Assembly (NCBI GenBank): GCA_018818125.1
Contig: JAHISQ010000127.1
Coordinates: 1-48,616, forward strand
Reading direction: 5' to 3'
Length of the DNA: 48,616 bases
DNA from: Candidatus Rifleibacteriota bacterium
Lineage (GTDB): Bacteria; Muiribacteriota; Ozemobacteria; Ozemobacterales; Ozemobacteraceae
Shown here: positions 36,697-46,260 of the stretch, in pieces
Numbering within the stretch: position 1 is the first letter of the stretch
How the letters are laid out: each line of letters starts with the position of its first letter
Translations under genes and position numbers: made by a program
The notes under the pieces: model-generated
Database searches by the model: none
What the model was told of the DNA's origin: nothing
The model's input: only the letters and a program-made list of their open reading frames with translations

Positions 36697-37837
36697 AAAT
36701 ATTCACAATATCCTCTAATGTTGCATCCCGGGGATTTGTTACAAGACAGGCATCGTGGAGCGCATTTTCTGCAAGGGAAGTCAGATCAGAATGTTGTATG
36801 CCAAGTTCTGAAAGCGTTCTGTTTATGCCAATATTTTTGCGAAATTCTGCGATTCTGCTACACAATTGTTTTTTGACATCTTCACGACAATCGCTTGATT
36901 TGACGCCAAATATTTCAGCAATGTCGTAAAACCTTTCTGGACAGGCGATAAAATTAAAATCTATAACCCAGTCAAGGAGAATAGCATTTGATTCACCATG
37001 TGGGGAGTCTACATAACCACCCAGGCTGTGAGCCATGGCGTGAACTGCCCCGAGACTTGCGTTTGAGAATGCCAGGCCAGCATGCAGACTTGCAAGCATC
37101 ATTCTGCTTCTGTAATCAAGATTTTCTGGGTGTTCTACTGCCAGATGCAGATTCTCCCTGACAAGTCGAATGGCCTGCATTGCATGAAGATCGGTAATCG
37201 GCGAAGAAGCATTGGAGACATAGGCTTCGATGGCATGAACCAGGACATCCATACCAGTGAAGGCTGTCAATTCTCTGCTCATGGTTGTAGTTACTTCCGG
37301 GTCAATTAGAGCCAGGTCAGGAACAACCAGTTTTGATATAATGGCAATCTTGACTTTACGCTTCTGGTCAGAAATGATCGCGAACTGCGAAACATCTGCC
37401 GAGGCACCAGAGGTTGAAGGAATGCAAATCAGGGGAGCACATGGTGACGGAACCTCGTCTACGCCCTCGTAATCAAGAATATCTCCACCATTAGCTGCAA
37501 CAATTCCAATCCCTTTGGCACAGTCAACAGAACTTCCTCCGCCAATTGCAATTATGGCATTGCACTTTTCCTTTATAAAAAACTCTGCGCCAGTCCTTAC
37601 CTGCGTTGCTCTGGGGTTCGGAGAGACATCTGAAAAAATACTATAAGGTATACCAGCTTCCATAAGGGAGTTTTCAACGCCAACAACCCAACCAGCCTTA
37701 ATTAGATTGGGGTCGGTAACAATCAGAACTTTTTCTGATCCGAGGTTTGCTGCGTATGTTGCTACAACCTTGCGGGCTTTGACGCCAAAAATGAATTCCG
37801 GCGCGACAAACTTTCTCAGCTCATGAATGTTATTCAT
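36668..37837 (-). CDS. Iron-dependent alcohol dehydrogenase (group III)
   Basis: This 389-aa protein spans the full family length. The NAD(P)-binding GGGSSVDCAKG motif is at about 99-109. The metal ligands are Asp197 and His201 (GMDVLVHAIEAYVS), His266 (GAVHAMAHSLGG) and His280 (DSPHGESNAI). The enzyme interconverts alcohols and aldehydes with NAD(P)H. The substrate is not readable from sequence. It is the first gene of a two-gene unit with the hybrid histidine kinase, which may sense the alcohol/aldehyde or redox state. Confidence 0.93.
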   Translation of the reverse strand: MNNIHELRKFVAPEFIFGVKARKVVATYAANLGSEKVLIVTDPNLIKAGWVVGVENSLMEAGIPYSIFSDVSPNPRATQVRTGAEFFIKEKCNAIIAIGGGSSVDCAKGIGIVAANGGDILDYEGVDEVPSPCAPLICIPSTSGASADVSQFAIISDQKRKVKIAIISKLVVPDLALIDPEVTTTMSRELTAFTGMDVLVHAIEAYVSNASSPITDLHAMQAIRLVRENLHLAVEHPENLDYRSRMMLASLHAGLAFSNASLGAVHAMAHSLGGYVDSPHGESNAILLDWVIDFNFIACPERFYDIAEIFGVKSSDCREDVKKQLCSRIAEFRKNIGINRTLSELGIQHSDLTSLAENALHDACLVTNPRDATLEDIVNIYEKALQQQQ

Positions 37838-38256
37838 AATATTTAAGAACCTCAGGCACTTATTTTTTCTATTTATGGTGTGATTCGAATTTGTTTCAGT
37901 ACATCTATATCTGTCATACTAACAGAAATTAAAGATTGGAGCAAAAACCTGTCCGGGTAAGCATTTGCGTTTGAAATCATTCGTTCCAGTCAGTGGCCAA
38001 TTTGTTCGGCGTGACAAGACTTTTTCCTCAACCATCGGCGATTCTTCAGACACAACGACAACTTCCACGTCTCAGGCCTCGGTTCAAAGTGTGTTCGAGC
38101 TTCACAATCTCAACGTTTATATGTTCGGACCTTCACGCTCGCTTGTTTTACATTTTTTTTGCCTGGCTTGCTTGCAAAATAGCTGTCAGCACTGGTAAGG
38201 TAAAATGAGAAGAGAGCTTTCCTTACCCAAATGAGTGGTGAAAGTCAGAGGAAAAA
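37838..38256. other. Intergenic region between divergent genes
   Basis: About 420 bp lie between the alcohol dehydrogenase (minus) and the large exported protein (plus). Two overlapping short plus-strand frames (37965-38208) have no ribosome site and look non-coding. The region presumably contains both divergent promoters. I see no clear hairpin or RNA gene. Confidence 0.4.
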
Positions 38257-41200
38257 ATGTCTCTAAGTAGTCGAGAGAATCTTTGCAGATCATTTGCTTC
38301 ACGAAGTGTGCAGCACCTGCTTGTTTTCGTTCTTTTATTTTGCGGATTGAGTGCTTTGCTTCCATTATTTGCATCGCCTCCTGTCATTAATATTACCTAC
38401 GACGGCAAAATGTTGTCGGGCTGGCAGAAGGAGGCCGGCCATTTTCCGAAGTTCGTTAAGCGTAGTTCGCGGCCAGAAACATTTTCAGATGAGCTGACAA
38501 AAGAAGAGTTGAATTACTCGGCTGTGGTAAGAGTGTATTTTGTCTCTGAACTCAAACTCGGCGAGGTCGCAGAGATGGTTAATACACCACGGTTTGATTC
38601 TGTCGACTGGGCTCGGAAAAAAGCTTCCATGTTTGGCTTGCCCGGCACAGAAATTCAATACACGGGTAAAGGTAAAAGCGCGGAGAAATATTTTTACATC
38701 CCTTTTGGCAGAGATTTTCTCTGTGTTGAATACATAGTGAATTTAACTGTTAATACAGTCGGCAAACCGCTCCCACTGAAGCAAATATGGGAAATCGAGC
38801 GTACTGCCCAGAAAGCTATGAATGCCCGGGCTGAAATCCTGAAAAAGAGCTTGATAGCAGAATGCGAAACGATTTTGAGAGGCTTGAAATACCACGGATC
38901 AGCCGTAATTACGGGAACCCACGAAACAGGACAGGGTGAAGAAGGTGAGGGCGAAAGCACGCCATGGCGCACTGCTGCTGGAACTGCTGCAGCTGCTCTG
39001 GCGGCAGCGGCAGCGGCAATCCTGGCAGTTGCGCGCACTGGCAGCGGGGCTTTGGCTGTTGCCAGGTCAGCTGCTGCTGACAAGAAGAGCAAGGACAAAA
39101 AGCTTGACCCAAACAAGCCGGCTGGTTACATTTTGCAGTTGAGCACTCGCCAGATATTCATAAATTCAGGTGAGACGGGGCAGTTGTCAGCCGCAGTCTG
39201 GACTGTGACAGCCTCTGGCTCTTATACGCTTGCGACTGGTGCCAGAATCAGCTTTGCACTGGTAGCGGATTCAAGAGTCAAGCTTTCATCCTATGCAGGT
39301 AAGGCAAAGGTAACGACAACAATCACAGCAGGGCAGGAAAGTTGCAGCGAAATTTTGCAGGTAAATGCTTCTATTGATGGCATGGAGTATCAAAGCCAGG
39401 TTACGATCGAAGTTCTGGCTGAACAGCTGCATTTAAGAACAGATCCAGATAACAGACGCTCTCTGGTTGTCGACGGTGTTGATGGCCTCTGGATAATGGC
39501 CTGCGTTGCTGACGAAGCCAGGCAGAACATTCGAAATCTGCCAATAAGGTTTATCCCGCTAGGGCAATCTGGCAATTGGCTGGATTTGAGCGAGCCTCAT
39601 GTTACCGAAGGCTGGACAATGGTTTATGTTCGTGCGGTTGACCCCGCTGCAGTGCGCGGCCAGCGTTCAATATTGCCCGATAACTTTCTTATTGAAGTCA
39701 GTTGTCCCGGAGTTGAGGATATCAGGACGCAGAAGGTGTCGTTGACAGCTTTGCCCTTGCCTGAAATGGAAATCACTCCCGAAAAACTGGAGTTTTCGGT
39801 TAACAGTAAAGGTGAGGGAGTGATTGATGTCTCCATAACCGGTGATGCATCGCAGCCTTGGCAGTTTTCGGCATGCTTTGCCGAAGGCGATGAACCTAAT
39901 GCGATGGTGAAAGTTGAAAATCAAGGGAATACGACTGCGCGAGTGCTCATTTATCCAGCATATAATGATATTTCGGCAGAGGACTTTAAATCCAGTTCAG
40001 TTCTGAAAATTATCGCCGAGCATTCTGGCTGTGCTGATTTAGAACGCCATGCGCGCATCAGTATTTTTCGCGAAGGCCTGTTTGTTGATGTGAAAGGCCA
40101 GAACGAGCAGGGAGCTTTTATTGTAGCGGCAGATGGCAGCGGTACCGCCACCCAGATTGATTTTCGGGTTTTCGTTTATGACAGCACAAAGAATTGTATG
40201 ATTTCTGATCCGAAAATGGCAGCGAAACTTGATTTTAGCCTTCAGGAAGCAGACAGCTCGACGGTTGCCAATGCTTTGCATTTTGGCAAGTTTTCCTGCA
40301 CCTGTACCGGTATCAAATCCGGCAACATACCTTTTGCCTCTTACAGCTTGCGCGTAGAAAAAACTATTCCCACTGATGGCCGCCAGATTCCAGGGACTTT
40401 TCTGGTAAGTGTGCCTGGCCAGTCAGGTGAAGAGTTCACCACAACTCTGCATATCCTGTTGCGCACCAGCGCACTTGGGGTTGGCGGGCAAAACTGGCAG
40501 ATTGAGCTGAACCGGTGTGAACTCATTATCAGCGAATATGTGCCTGCTGAATATTGGCAAAAGATGCAGGGGCTGCTTGATAAGCGAAAAATGGTTCTCG
40601 GCGCTGAGGGCTTGTATGAATTGCGCCGCAAAATCTGGAATATAACGAGTCAACTGGTTCTGGCTCAGGGCGAAAGAGCTTATGAAAATCTGGCAATTTG
40701 GGAAAATCGTTGCCTTGTTCTCTGCGAATGGGTTGAATGGGGCTCTGATCTTGCTTTCGAATCAATTGCAACGGCAACCTACGGCACGGCGGGCGGAATT
40801 GCAGCCAAGCTGGTCAAGGATGTCATAAAATCGTCGCTGGTTTCTTATTCAGAAGGCAAGAGCGCAGATGAATGGTTTTACGAATATATAAAGATTGAAC
40901 TGGGGATTTATAAAGACTGTTCTTTGGAGTATATCTGCAATATTTACGAAAAAGAGCCAGCAAAATGCTATGCAATTTTTATCGGTTGTACTTTTTTGAG
41001 CAATCTCTGGAAAGGCGACAGTTTGTGGGATGCGGCAAAGGGTGCGGCCTTAGCAGCAGCGAACCGCAAGATTGGCGGCTGGATTGTAAAAAAACTGGTA
41101 AAAAGTCCGAGGTTTACTGATTTTTTCGATACCAAACCACCCAAGGATAAAGCTGTTTTCTGGTCTGGCGCCGCCGCCAGGGAAATAGCTGGCAAAAAGG

Positions 41201-41502
41201 GTTCGCCGCTCGGTTACTGCGAAGGCGGAAAGTGGGGCGAAGAGGCTCTTAGTGATCTTGGTCTCGAATGGAATGACGCTAAGGCTGCATGGGAGAGTCT
41301 TTCTAGAAGATATGCGCAACAGGCAAGCGGGAAAGTGCAGGTCTATCTGCCAACAAAAACCAAGCCAGATTCAATTTTCAACCGGGTTGAGTATCCTGAG
41401 CTGATTAAAAACAAAAATGTTTCCAGTATCGAAATTTTTGTTCAAAAAGGCGGCGACTGGGTTCTACAGACCGTTGTTCAAGGGCGGGGAGGCAATGCAT
41501 GA
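38257..41502 (+). CDS. Large exported protein with C-terminal ADP-ribosyl-cyclase/CD38-like domain (candidate polymorphic toxin)
   Basis: This 1081-aa protein has a signal peptide/anchor (about 20-40). An alanine-rich hydrophobic stretch (about 240-262) is followed by a Lys-rich linker. Several beta-rich Ig-like domains (about 290-740) and a helical region (about 760-960) come next. The last ~115 residues resemble ADP-ribosyl cyclase/CD38. FWSG with Trp969, Glu989 and Trp1012 in AWESLSRRYA match CD38 Trp125, Glu146 and Trp189 (FWKTVSRRFA). Glu1045 in SIFNRVEYPEL matches catalytic Glu226. Such domains hydrolyse or cyclise NAD+ and occur as polymorphic-toxin tips. The coupled HEAT gene downstream (ATGA) is the likely immunity partner. 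The toxin role is inferred. Confidence 0.78.
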   Translation: MSLSSRENLCRSFASRSVQHLLVFVLLFCGLSALLPLFASPPVINITYDGKMLSGWQKEAGHFPKFVKRSSRPETFSDELTKEELNYSAVVRVYFVSELKLGEVAEMVNTPRFDSVDWARKKASMFGLPGTEIQYTGKGKSAEKYFYIPFGRDFLCVEYIVNLTVNTVGKPLPLKQIWEIERTAQKAMNARAEILKKSLIAECETILRGLKYHGSAVITGTHETGQGEEGEGESTPWRTAAGTAAAALAAAAAAILAVARTGSGALAVARSAAADKKSKDKKLDPNKPAGYILQLSTRQIFINSGETGQLSAAVWTVTASGSYTLATGARISFALVADSRVKLSSYAGKAKVTTTITAGQESCSEILQVNASIDGMEYQSQVTIEVLAEQLHLRTDPDNRRSLVVDGVDGLWIMACVADEARQNIRNLPIRFIPLGQSGNWLDLSEPHVTEGWTMVYVRAVDPAAVRGQRSILPDNFLIEVSCPGVEDIRTQKVSLTALPLPEMEITPEKLEFSVNSKGEGVIDVSITGDASQPWQFSACFAEGDEPNAMVKVENQGNTTARVLIYPAYNDISAEDFKSSSVLKIIAEHSGCADLERHARISIFREGLFVDVKGQNEQGAFIVAADGSGTATQIDFRVFVYDSTKNCMISDPKMAAKLDFSLQEADSSTVANALHFGKFSCTCTGIKSGNIPFASYSLRVEKTIPTDGRQIPGTFLVSVPGQSGEEFTTTLHILLRTSALGVGGQNWQIELNRCELIISEYVPAEYWQKMQGLLDKRKMVLGAEGLYELRRKIWNITSQLVLAQGERAYENLAIWENRCLVLCEWVEWGSDLAFESIATATYGTAGGIAAKLVKDVIKSSLVSYSEGKSADEWFYEYIKIELGIYKDCSLEYICNIYEKEPAKCYAIFIGCTFLSNLWKGDSLWDAAKGAALAAANRKIGGWIVKKLVKSPRFTDFFDTKPPKDKAVFWSGAAAREIAGKKGSPLGYCEGGKWGEEALSDLGLEWNDAKAAWESLSRRYAQQASGKVQVYLPTKTKPDSIFNRVEYPELIKNKNVSSIEIFVQKGGDWVLQTVVQGRGGNA

Positions 41503-42191
41503 CAGATGTCGGAAACTTGGCGCAGTTTCTCAAAAGCGTTGACAGTCGTGGCCAGCTCTGGCTGGATGATTACGATATGGATTCATTTGAACTTCTAGAA
41601 GGGAAGGAGCGTGACACTGCTCTTGAGTTGATCGTAAAACAGCTTGTTTCTGGTGATTTACGGGCGGCGCGTGCGCTGGCTACGATAGGAGAATCCAGAT
41701 TCGTTGAACAGCTTAAAAGTGCTTTATCTACTAGTGATGGTGAAATGCGCGTAGAAATTGCGCGGGCGCTGGCAAAACTTGGTGCCGGTGACGGTATGCT
41801 GGCAGTCATAATTGAAGTGTTGCGTTCATCAGATTTGTCAGATCGTGCCAGCGCAGCTTATGCTCTTGGCGAATTCAGATTTCAGGAATCATATATCGCA
41901 TTGCTTGAAACTATCAGAAATGATCGCGAAACTGAGGTAAGAACAGCTGCCGCCATATCGTTGATGCTGCTTTCCGGTTATATGAGCAATCCGCTTGATC
42001 CTGTCTGCAGCGATGTATTGATTCGTCTGGATCAAAGAGATCCAGCAGAATGGCAAGCTGTGGCTGAAGAATTTATTACTAAGCTTTCGGTAGATTGCGA
42101 CAGATGTGATTGCTGTGGCGCAATTTGTGATAGATCTCAGATCAGCTGCAGGATCTGTGGCACGGCTCTAAAGGGAAAAAGTAAAAAATGA
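41499..42191 (+). CDS. HEAT-repeat protein with C-terminal Cys cluster (candidate immunity protein)
   Basis: This 230-aa cytosolic protein has four to five HEAT-type helical repeats at about residues 40-160, for example RAARALATIGESRFVEQLKS and DRASAAYALGEFRFQESYI. The C-terminus has a zinc-ribbon-like set of Cys residues (CDRCDCCGAIC ... CRICG). It overlaps the toxin-like gene by ATGA, so it is made in register with it. HEAT-repeat proteins are known as immunity proteins in polymorphic toxin loci, and position and size fit that role, but a scaffold or export chaperone is equally possible. Confidence 0.75.
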   Translation: MTDVGNLAQFLKSVDSRGQLWLDDYDMDSFELLEGKERDTALELIVKQLVSGDLRAARALATIGESRFVEQLKSALSTSDGEMRVEIARALAKLGAGDGMLAVIIEVLRSSDLSDRASAAYALGEFRFQESYIALLETIRNDRETEVRTAAAISLMLLSGYMSNPLDPVCSDVLIRLDQRDPAEWQAVAEEFITKLSVDCDRCDCCGAICDRSQISCRICGTALKGKSKK

Positions 42192-42766
42192 GCAATCAGT
42201 CACAGCAGATGGAACAGTGGCAGGTCGTTGTTGGCGAAGTATTGCCGGCGATTGATGAGCTTTCTCATCAGTTCTCATCTTTGCCTGAGCTTGATTCTGA
42301 GCCGTATGAAACTGGTGAGCAGCCTGAACGTGAGTCTTTGAATGGCAGAGTCTGGTATCTTTTGTTTTCCACATTTAATGAACTGATCTGTGTCTTCGCA
42401 ACAGGTAATCCGATTGCTTTTGCGAATCTTTCGATCCGCGCTGGTTTGACAGGATTTACCGCAATGACGGGTTTTTTCGCTGGAAGCAGTCGCGGCTTTT
42501 TGTCAGCTCTGAGTCGGTTGTCTGCGTTTGCCTTGATGGTTTATCAAGGCATCTCACTGTTCGGTCTGCTGGCTGAAGCGTATCAGAATCCAGCTGTTCT
42601 TGGCCCTCTGGTGGTTCAGCTTTTCAAGGGGCTCCTGGCAGGTCAGCTGCCACAGATAACTGGCGACATTGTTGAGATTCTGGCCTTGCTGCATGGCAGT
42701 TGGATGCTTCTGCTAACCCAGGGTTTCTCTTTTATAGCTGCATTTCGCATTTTGCGGGCAAAATAA
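42188..42766 (+). CDS. Integral membrane protein, third gene of the toxin-like operon
   Basis: This 192-aa protein has a polar N-terminus (1-45) and three to four hydrophobic helices: FNELICVFATGNPIAFANL, GLTGFTAMTGFFAGSS, LSAFALMVYQGISLFGLLA and a final pair at about 150-185. It overlaps the HEAT gene by ATGA. It could be a second immunity component, or a membrane receptor/anchor for the exported protein. I do not recognise the family. Confidence 0.65.
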   Translation: MSNQSQQMEQWQVVVGEVLPAIDELSHQFSSLPELDSEPYETGEQPERESLNGRVWYLLFSTFNELICVFATGNPIAFANLSIRAGLTGFTAMTGFFAGSSRGFLSALSRLSAFALMVYQGISLFGLLAEAYQNPAVLGPLVVQLFKGLLAGQLPQITGDIVEILALLHGSWMLLLTQGFSFIAAFRILRAK

Positions 42767-42843
42767 AGATGAGGGTCTGGTTCTGGAAGTTCCTGAATTA
42801 TTGTTTTTCCAAGTTTTCACGGACCGCTGCTGTTTTTTTTTGA

Positions 42844-44115
42844 TCAGGTCGTGGTATCCACTGAAGTCGAAATGTCGAATTCACCCTTACGTTCAGCTGG
42901 TTTTAGTCTGAGGTAGCAGTTATACTGGTCGTAAACGACAGTATTATAGACTTCGCCGCTTTCAATCTGGCTCCAGTCGGCTTCCCAGTAAAGTTTGTAT
43001 TCATTATATTCAAACTTGCGTGGCGCAAGTTTATCTTCGCCGATATCCAGCATTTTTCCTGGTAATACAACGGCAGAATCAGGCCTTAAGCAGGTGTAGT
43101 AACTATTACCGGAATTGTAATAATCTGTATGAGTGAGTCGCGTTGTAATGTTGCATAATTCACCATTTACGCAAAAAGCGATCAATCCCTGTTTTTTGTT
43201 TATAAGCATGGCGATTTCATATCTGACACCACTCTGCTCGATACTGTCGAGCTTGAACTGCTGAAAATCACGCTTCTGGAGCCATCCGATCGGAGGGTTT
43301 GCAGCTCTGCTGCTCTCCGGATCCTTCATGGGCTGGTAATCCTCGTAGGGATTTTCTTTTGGAAGAAACTCGTTCATATACCCTTTAAGAGGCTCAATGT
43401 GTTCCTTTCTCCGCACAAGTTCGAATTCCCATCCGCCAATCCTGAACAACGCCAGTAGACAGCCTTCGCCGACTTCCTTTACTTCCTCGTCAGATATTTT
43501 TCCGGCATCATAGGCTGCAATAAGCTCATTATAGATCTTTATGATTTTTTTGATCATTAAATCAGGTCTTGGCTTTTCTGCACCCATGCACAGGTAACTC
43601 ACAACATCCAGTGCCTCGCCTCTTACTTCAAAATCCGCATGGTCCAGATATGCAGCAGCCCGCGTCAGGGAAGCAGCATCGGTCTTGTCGCGTAATCTGC
43701 TGAGAGTTTGTGCGCAATGCAGTCGCTCAGCTTCCTTCGGGTCAGTCACATTTTTGTTGGCTGTAATCGCACGCATAGACAGTGGAACTTTGAATGAATC
43801 AGAATGGTCGTCTGCTTCACTGTTCGTCGATTGTTTTTCTGGAGCTATTCTGCCAGCTCTCTGCTTTCCTGAAGATACAGCAGGCACATGCTGGTAATGC
43901 CGGTTCAATATAGACTCAACCTGTGACATACTGCGCAGCCAGGAAATTACTTTAAATATGACAAAAACAAGCGGCCACATTATAGCAGCCTGAAGAAGTG
44001 CTTTCAGTGTGTGACCATCTTCAAAACTGAATGTTGGAATTAGCGCCATGAAAAGCGCCACAAACGCTAACGCCAGAATCGTCAGCATAATAAAAACATT
44101 CCTGATTATTGTCAT
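42844..44115 (-). CDS. Membrane-anchored protein with HEAT-like region, unknown function
   Basis: This 423-aa protein starts MTIIRNVFIMLTILALAFVA and has two N-terminal transmembrane helices (about 6-29 and 38-60). A disordered polar linker, a helical repeat-like segment (about 135-215, TRAAAYLDHADFEVRGEALD) and a beta-rich C-terminal domain (about 275-415, Tyr/Asn-rich) follow. The C-terminal domain has a decayed copy at about 46261-46556, showing local duplication. It is convergent to the toxin-like operon. No known family was recognised. Confidence 0.65.
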   Translation of the reverse strand: MTIIRNVFIMLTILALAFVALFMALIPTFSFEDGHTLKALLQAAIMWPLVFVIFKVISWLRSMSQVESILNRHYQHVPAVSSGKQRAGRIAPEKQSTNSEADDHSDSFKVPLSMRAITANKNVTDPKEAERLHCAQTLSRLRDKTDAASLTRAAAYLDHADFEVRGEALDVVSYLCMGAEKPRPDLMIKKIIKIYNELIAAYDAGKISDEEVKEVGEGCLLALFRIGGWEFELVRRKEHIEPLKGYMNEFLPKENPYEDYQPMKDPESSRAANPPIGWLQKRDFQQFKLDSIEQSGVRYEIAMLINKKQGLIAFCVNGELCNITTRLTHTDYYNSGNSYYTCLRPDSAVVLPGKMLDIGEDKLAPRKFEYNEYKLYWEADWSQIESGEVYNTVVYDQYNCYLRLKPAERKGEFDISTSVDTTT

Positions 44116-44394
44116 GATTTCTTTACCTGATTCTGTGCGTCATGCTCATAAACGCGGCTTCTTACTCGTCAACCCGTTTATTTTACCACAAAGGTTGAAA
44201 ATACCCAAATTAGCGGCTACTGCCGTCGAGAACTCCTTTACGGTTAGAAGAATCTTCGCCATTCGATGTTGGCATTATCGGCATAGGTAAATCGATAAAT
44301 CGGACTGTTGTTTTTACCCTTACGTTCTTTTTCCTTTTCTGCTAAGCTCTGTCTGTTAAAGAATCATTTATAGAAAAGGCAGAGGGCCAGATCA

Positions 44395-46152
44395 ATGAGC
44401 ATGCACGAATCCTTTACTTACCTGGACTGGTTGGTTGTAGTTCTTTATCTATGTTTTACCACCTGGGTTGGGCATCGCCTCCGTGGTGAGCAGGGTACTA
44501 TCAAGGACTTTTTTCTCGGTGGAAAAACCCTGCCATGGCAGGCTGTTACCGGTTCAATGATCGCAACAGAAATAAGTGCTCTTACTTTTATTGGTGTTCC
44601 GGGGACTGTTTTCGCGGTTAATGGTGATTTTACCTATCTGCAGTGGGGTCTTGGTTCTATTATTGCACGCTTCATGGTTGGTTACTGGATAGTTCCTTTA
44701 TATTATGAAAAAGAGATCTACAGCCCTTATGATTACATGGGCAACAAGCTTGGCAATAAAATCAAGGGGCTGGTGACTTTTCTATTTTCGTTGGGATCGG
44801 TTCTGGGCCAGAGTGTTCGCGTTCTGGTAACTGCAATTATTCTCAGTGTTGTAACTCCGCTTTCGATTGAGTGGTGTATTGTTGCCATTGGGCTTTTCGC
44901 CATTGCCTGGACTCTTATGGGTGGCATGCGCACCGTTATCTGGACAGACGTTGTTCAGTTTTTCCTTTTTGTCGGCGGCGGTGCAATCGCTCTGGTATGG
45001 CTGATATTTGGCGTTGACGGCGGATGGGGGCAGATACAAGAGACCGCCAGTCATGCGAAAGTTGTTCAGGTAGAATGGAAAGGACAAAAGCTTGAACGAA
45101 CTGTTTATATCGTTAAAGAAGGCGAAACCAGCAGAAGTTTAATTGCCATCGAAACCAATCGCGATGGCGATCCTACACTTGTCGGAGAAGTTTTTAACGG
45201 CGGCGAGAAGACCATGGTCAAGATCGGTGAACAGACAGTCGAAGCCAAACTTTTTCTGAAAGACAAGATGAAGCTCCTGGATCTGCGCATTTTAGATCCT
45301 GAAACCGGCAAATTTCTTATTTATACTCTCTGGATCGCTTTACTGGCGATGCCATTTCAAAACTTTGTTGCCTTTGGCACTGATCAACTGATGGCGCAAC
45401 GTATATTCTGCTGCAAAAGTCCGGGTGATGCTCGCAAAGCCATAATATGGAGCAGTGTTTCTCAGTTTATTACCGTTTTAATGCTGCTGGTGAGCGTCGG
45501 GCTTTATACATGGTATCAACAGAAACCTGTTACAACCGAGGAATTTATGCTGTTTGCCAAAGATACTAATTATGTGTTCCCGGTCTGGATTACCAAGGTG
45601 TTGTTTCCAGGATTGTCAGGTCTTTTGATTGCAGGGGCTTTTGCGGCAGCAATTTCCAGTCTCGACTCAATTCTGGCCGCACTTTCTCAGACAACCATGT
45701 CAATTTTTTACGGTCGCGAGAAGTTCGAAGAATCTGGTGAATCACAGGGCATGGTCTGGAAATCAAGATTAATGGTTATTACCTGGGGACTTGTTCTATC
45801 TGGTTTCGCTATTGTTCTAAACAAGATCTATCAGAGCGGCGAGAAAGATCTTATCGGGCTTGCTTTCAGAATGGTTTCCTATACTTACGGTCCAATGCTG
45901 GGCATTTTGCTTCTCGCTATTTTCCCGGTGCGCTCAAGCGTTAAGGGTATTTTTGTTGGCACTGCAGTTTCGATGTTTCTGGTGGCAATGATTCTTCCCG
46001 ATGCGTTTAATATATTAAGGCTTGCTGGAATTGATCTCTCAGCCTATCAGATTCAGACTTCTGTTCCTTTTCCTATATTTTTTCCGATAAATGCAGCAAT
46101 AACCTTCTTCTTTGGCTGGATATTTGGCAAGGACAAGCCGGCTTTGAGCTGA
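44395..46152 (+). CDS. Sodium:solute symporter (SSS family)
   Basis: This 585-aa transporter has about 12-13 transmembrane helices and the SSS-family features GKTLPWQAVTGSMIATEISALTF (Na+ site region), GGMRTVIWTDVVQFF and AGAFAAAISSLDSILAALSQ. It is predicted to couple substrate uptake to the Na+ gradient. A polar insert of about 70 residues (roughly 222-290, no membrane helix) sits between two helices, where relatives have a short loop. The substrate is unknown. ATG 44395 has GAGGG upstream. It is followed by a strong terminator. Confidence 0.9.
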   Translation: MSMHESFTYLDWLVVVLYLCFTTWVGHRLRGEQGTIKDFFLGGKTLPWQAVTGSMIATEISALTFIGVPGTVFAVNGDFTYLQWGLGSIIARFMVGYWIVPLYYEKEIYSPYDYMGNKLGNKIKGLVTFLFSLGSVLGQSVRVLVTAIILSVVTPLSIEWCIVAIGLFAIAWTLMGGMRTVIWTDVVQFFLFVGGGAIALVWLIFGVDGGWGQIQETASHAKVVQVEWKGQKLERTVYIVKEGETSRSLIAIETNRDGDPTLVGEVFNGGEKTMVKIGEQTVEAKLFLKDKMKLLDLRILDPETGKFLIYTLWIALLAMPFQNFVAFGTDQLMAQRIFCCKSPGDARKAIIWSSVSQFITVLMLLVSVGLYTWYQQKPVTTEEFMLFAKDTNYVFPVWITKVLFPGLSGLLIAGAFAAAISSLDSILAALSQTTMSIFYGREKFEESGESQGMVWKSRLMVITWGLVLSGFAIVLNKIYQSGEKDLIGLAFRMVSYTYGPMLGILLLAIFPVRSSVKGIFVGTAVSMFLVAMILPDAFNILRLAGIDLSAYQIQTSVPFPIFFPINAAITFFFGWIFGKDKPALS

Positions 46153-46187
46153 TTTTAATTTTTCGACCTGGTCTTCTCTTCGGCTGG

Positions 46188-46231
46188 AAAAAGGGTCAGG
46201 GCATCAAAATCTGTTGCCCTGACCCTTTTTT
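46188..46231. terminator. Bidirectional rho-independent terminator
   Basis: A near-perfect inverted repeat, AAAAAGGGTCAGGGCA (46188-46203) against TGCCCTGACCCTTTTT (46215-46230), has an 11-base loop and T-runs on both strands. It lies 35 bp after the symporter stop and should end rightward symporter transcripts and leftward transcripts from the urocanate hydratase side. Confidence 0.88.
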
Positions 46232-46260
46232 ATAATCTAAGTAAAACGATACCCGACTAG

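Noticed and set aside
37965..38208. Two overlapping short plus-strand frames before the toxin-like gene
   Set aside because: No ribosome site, mutually exclusive frames, no recognisable features.
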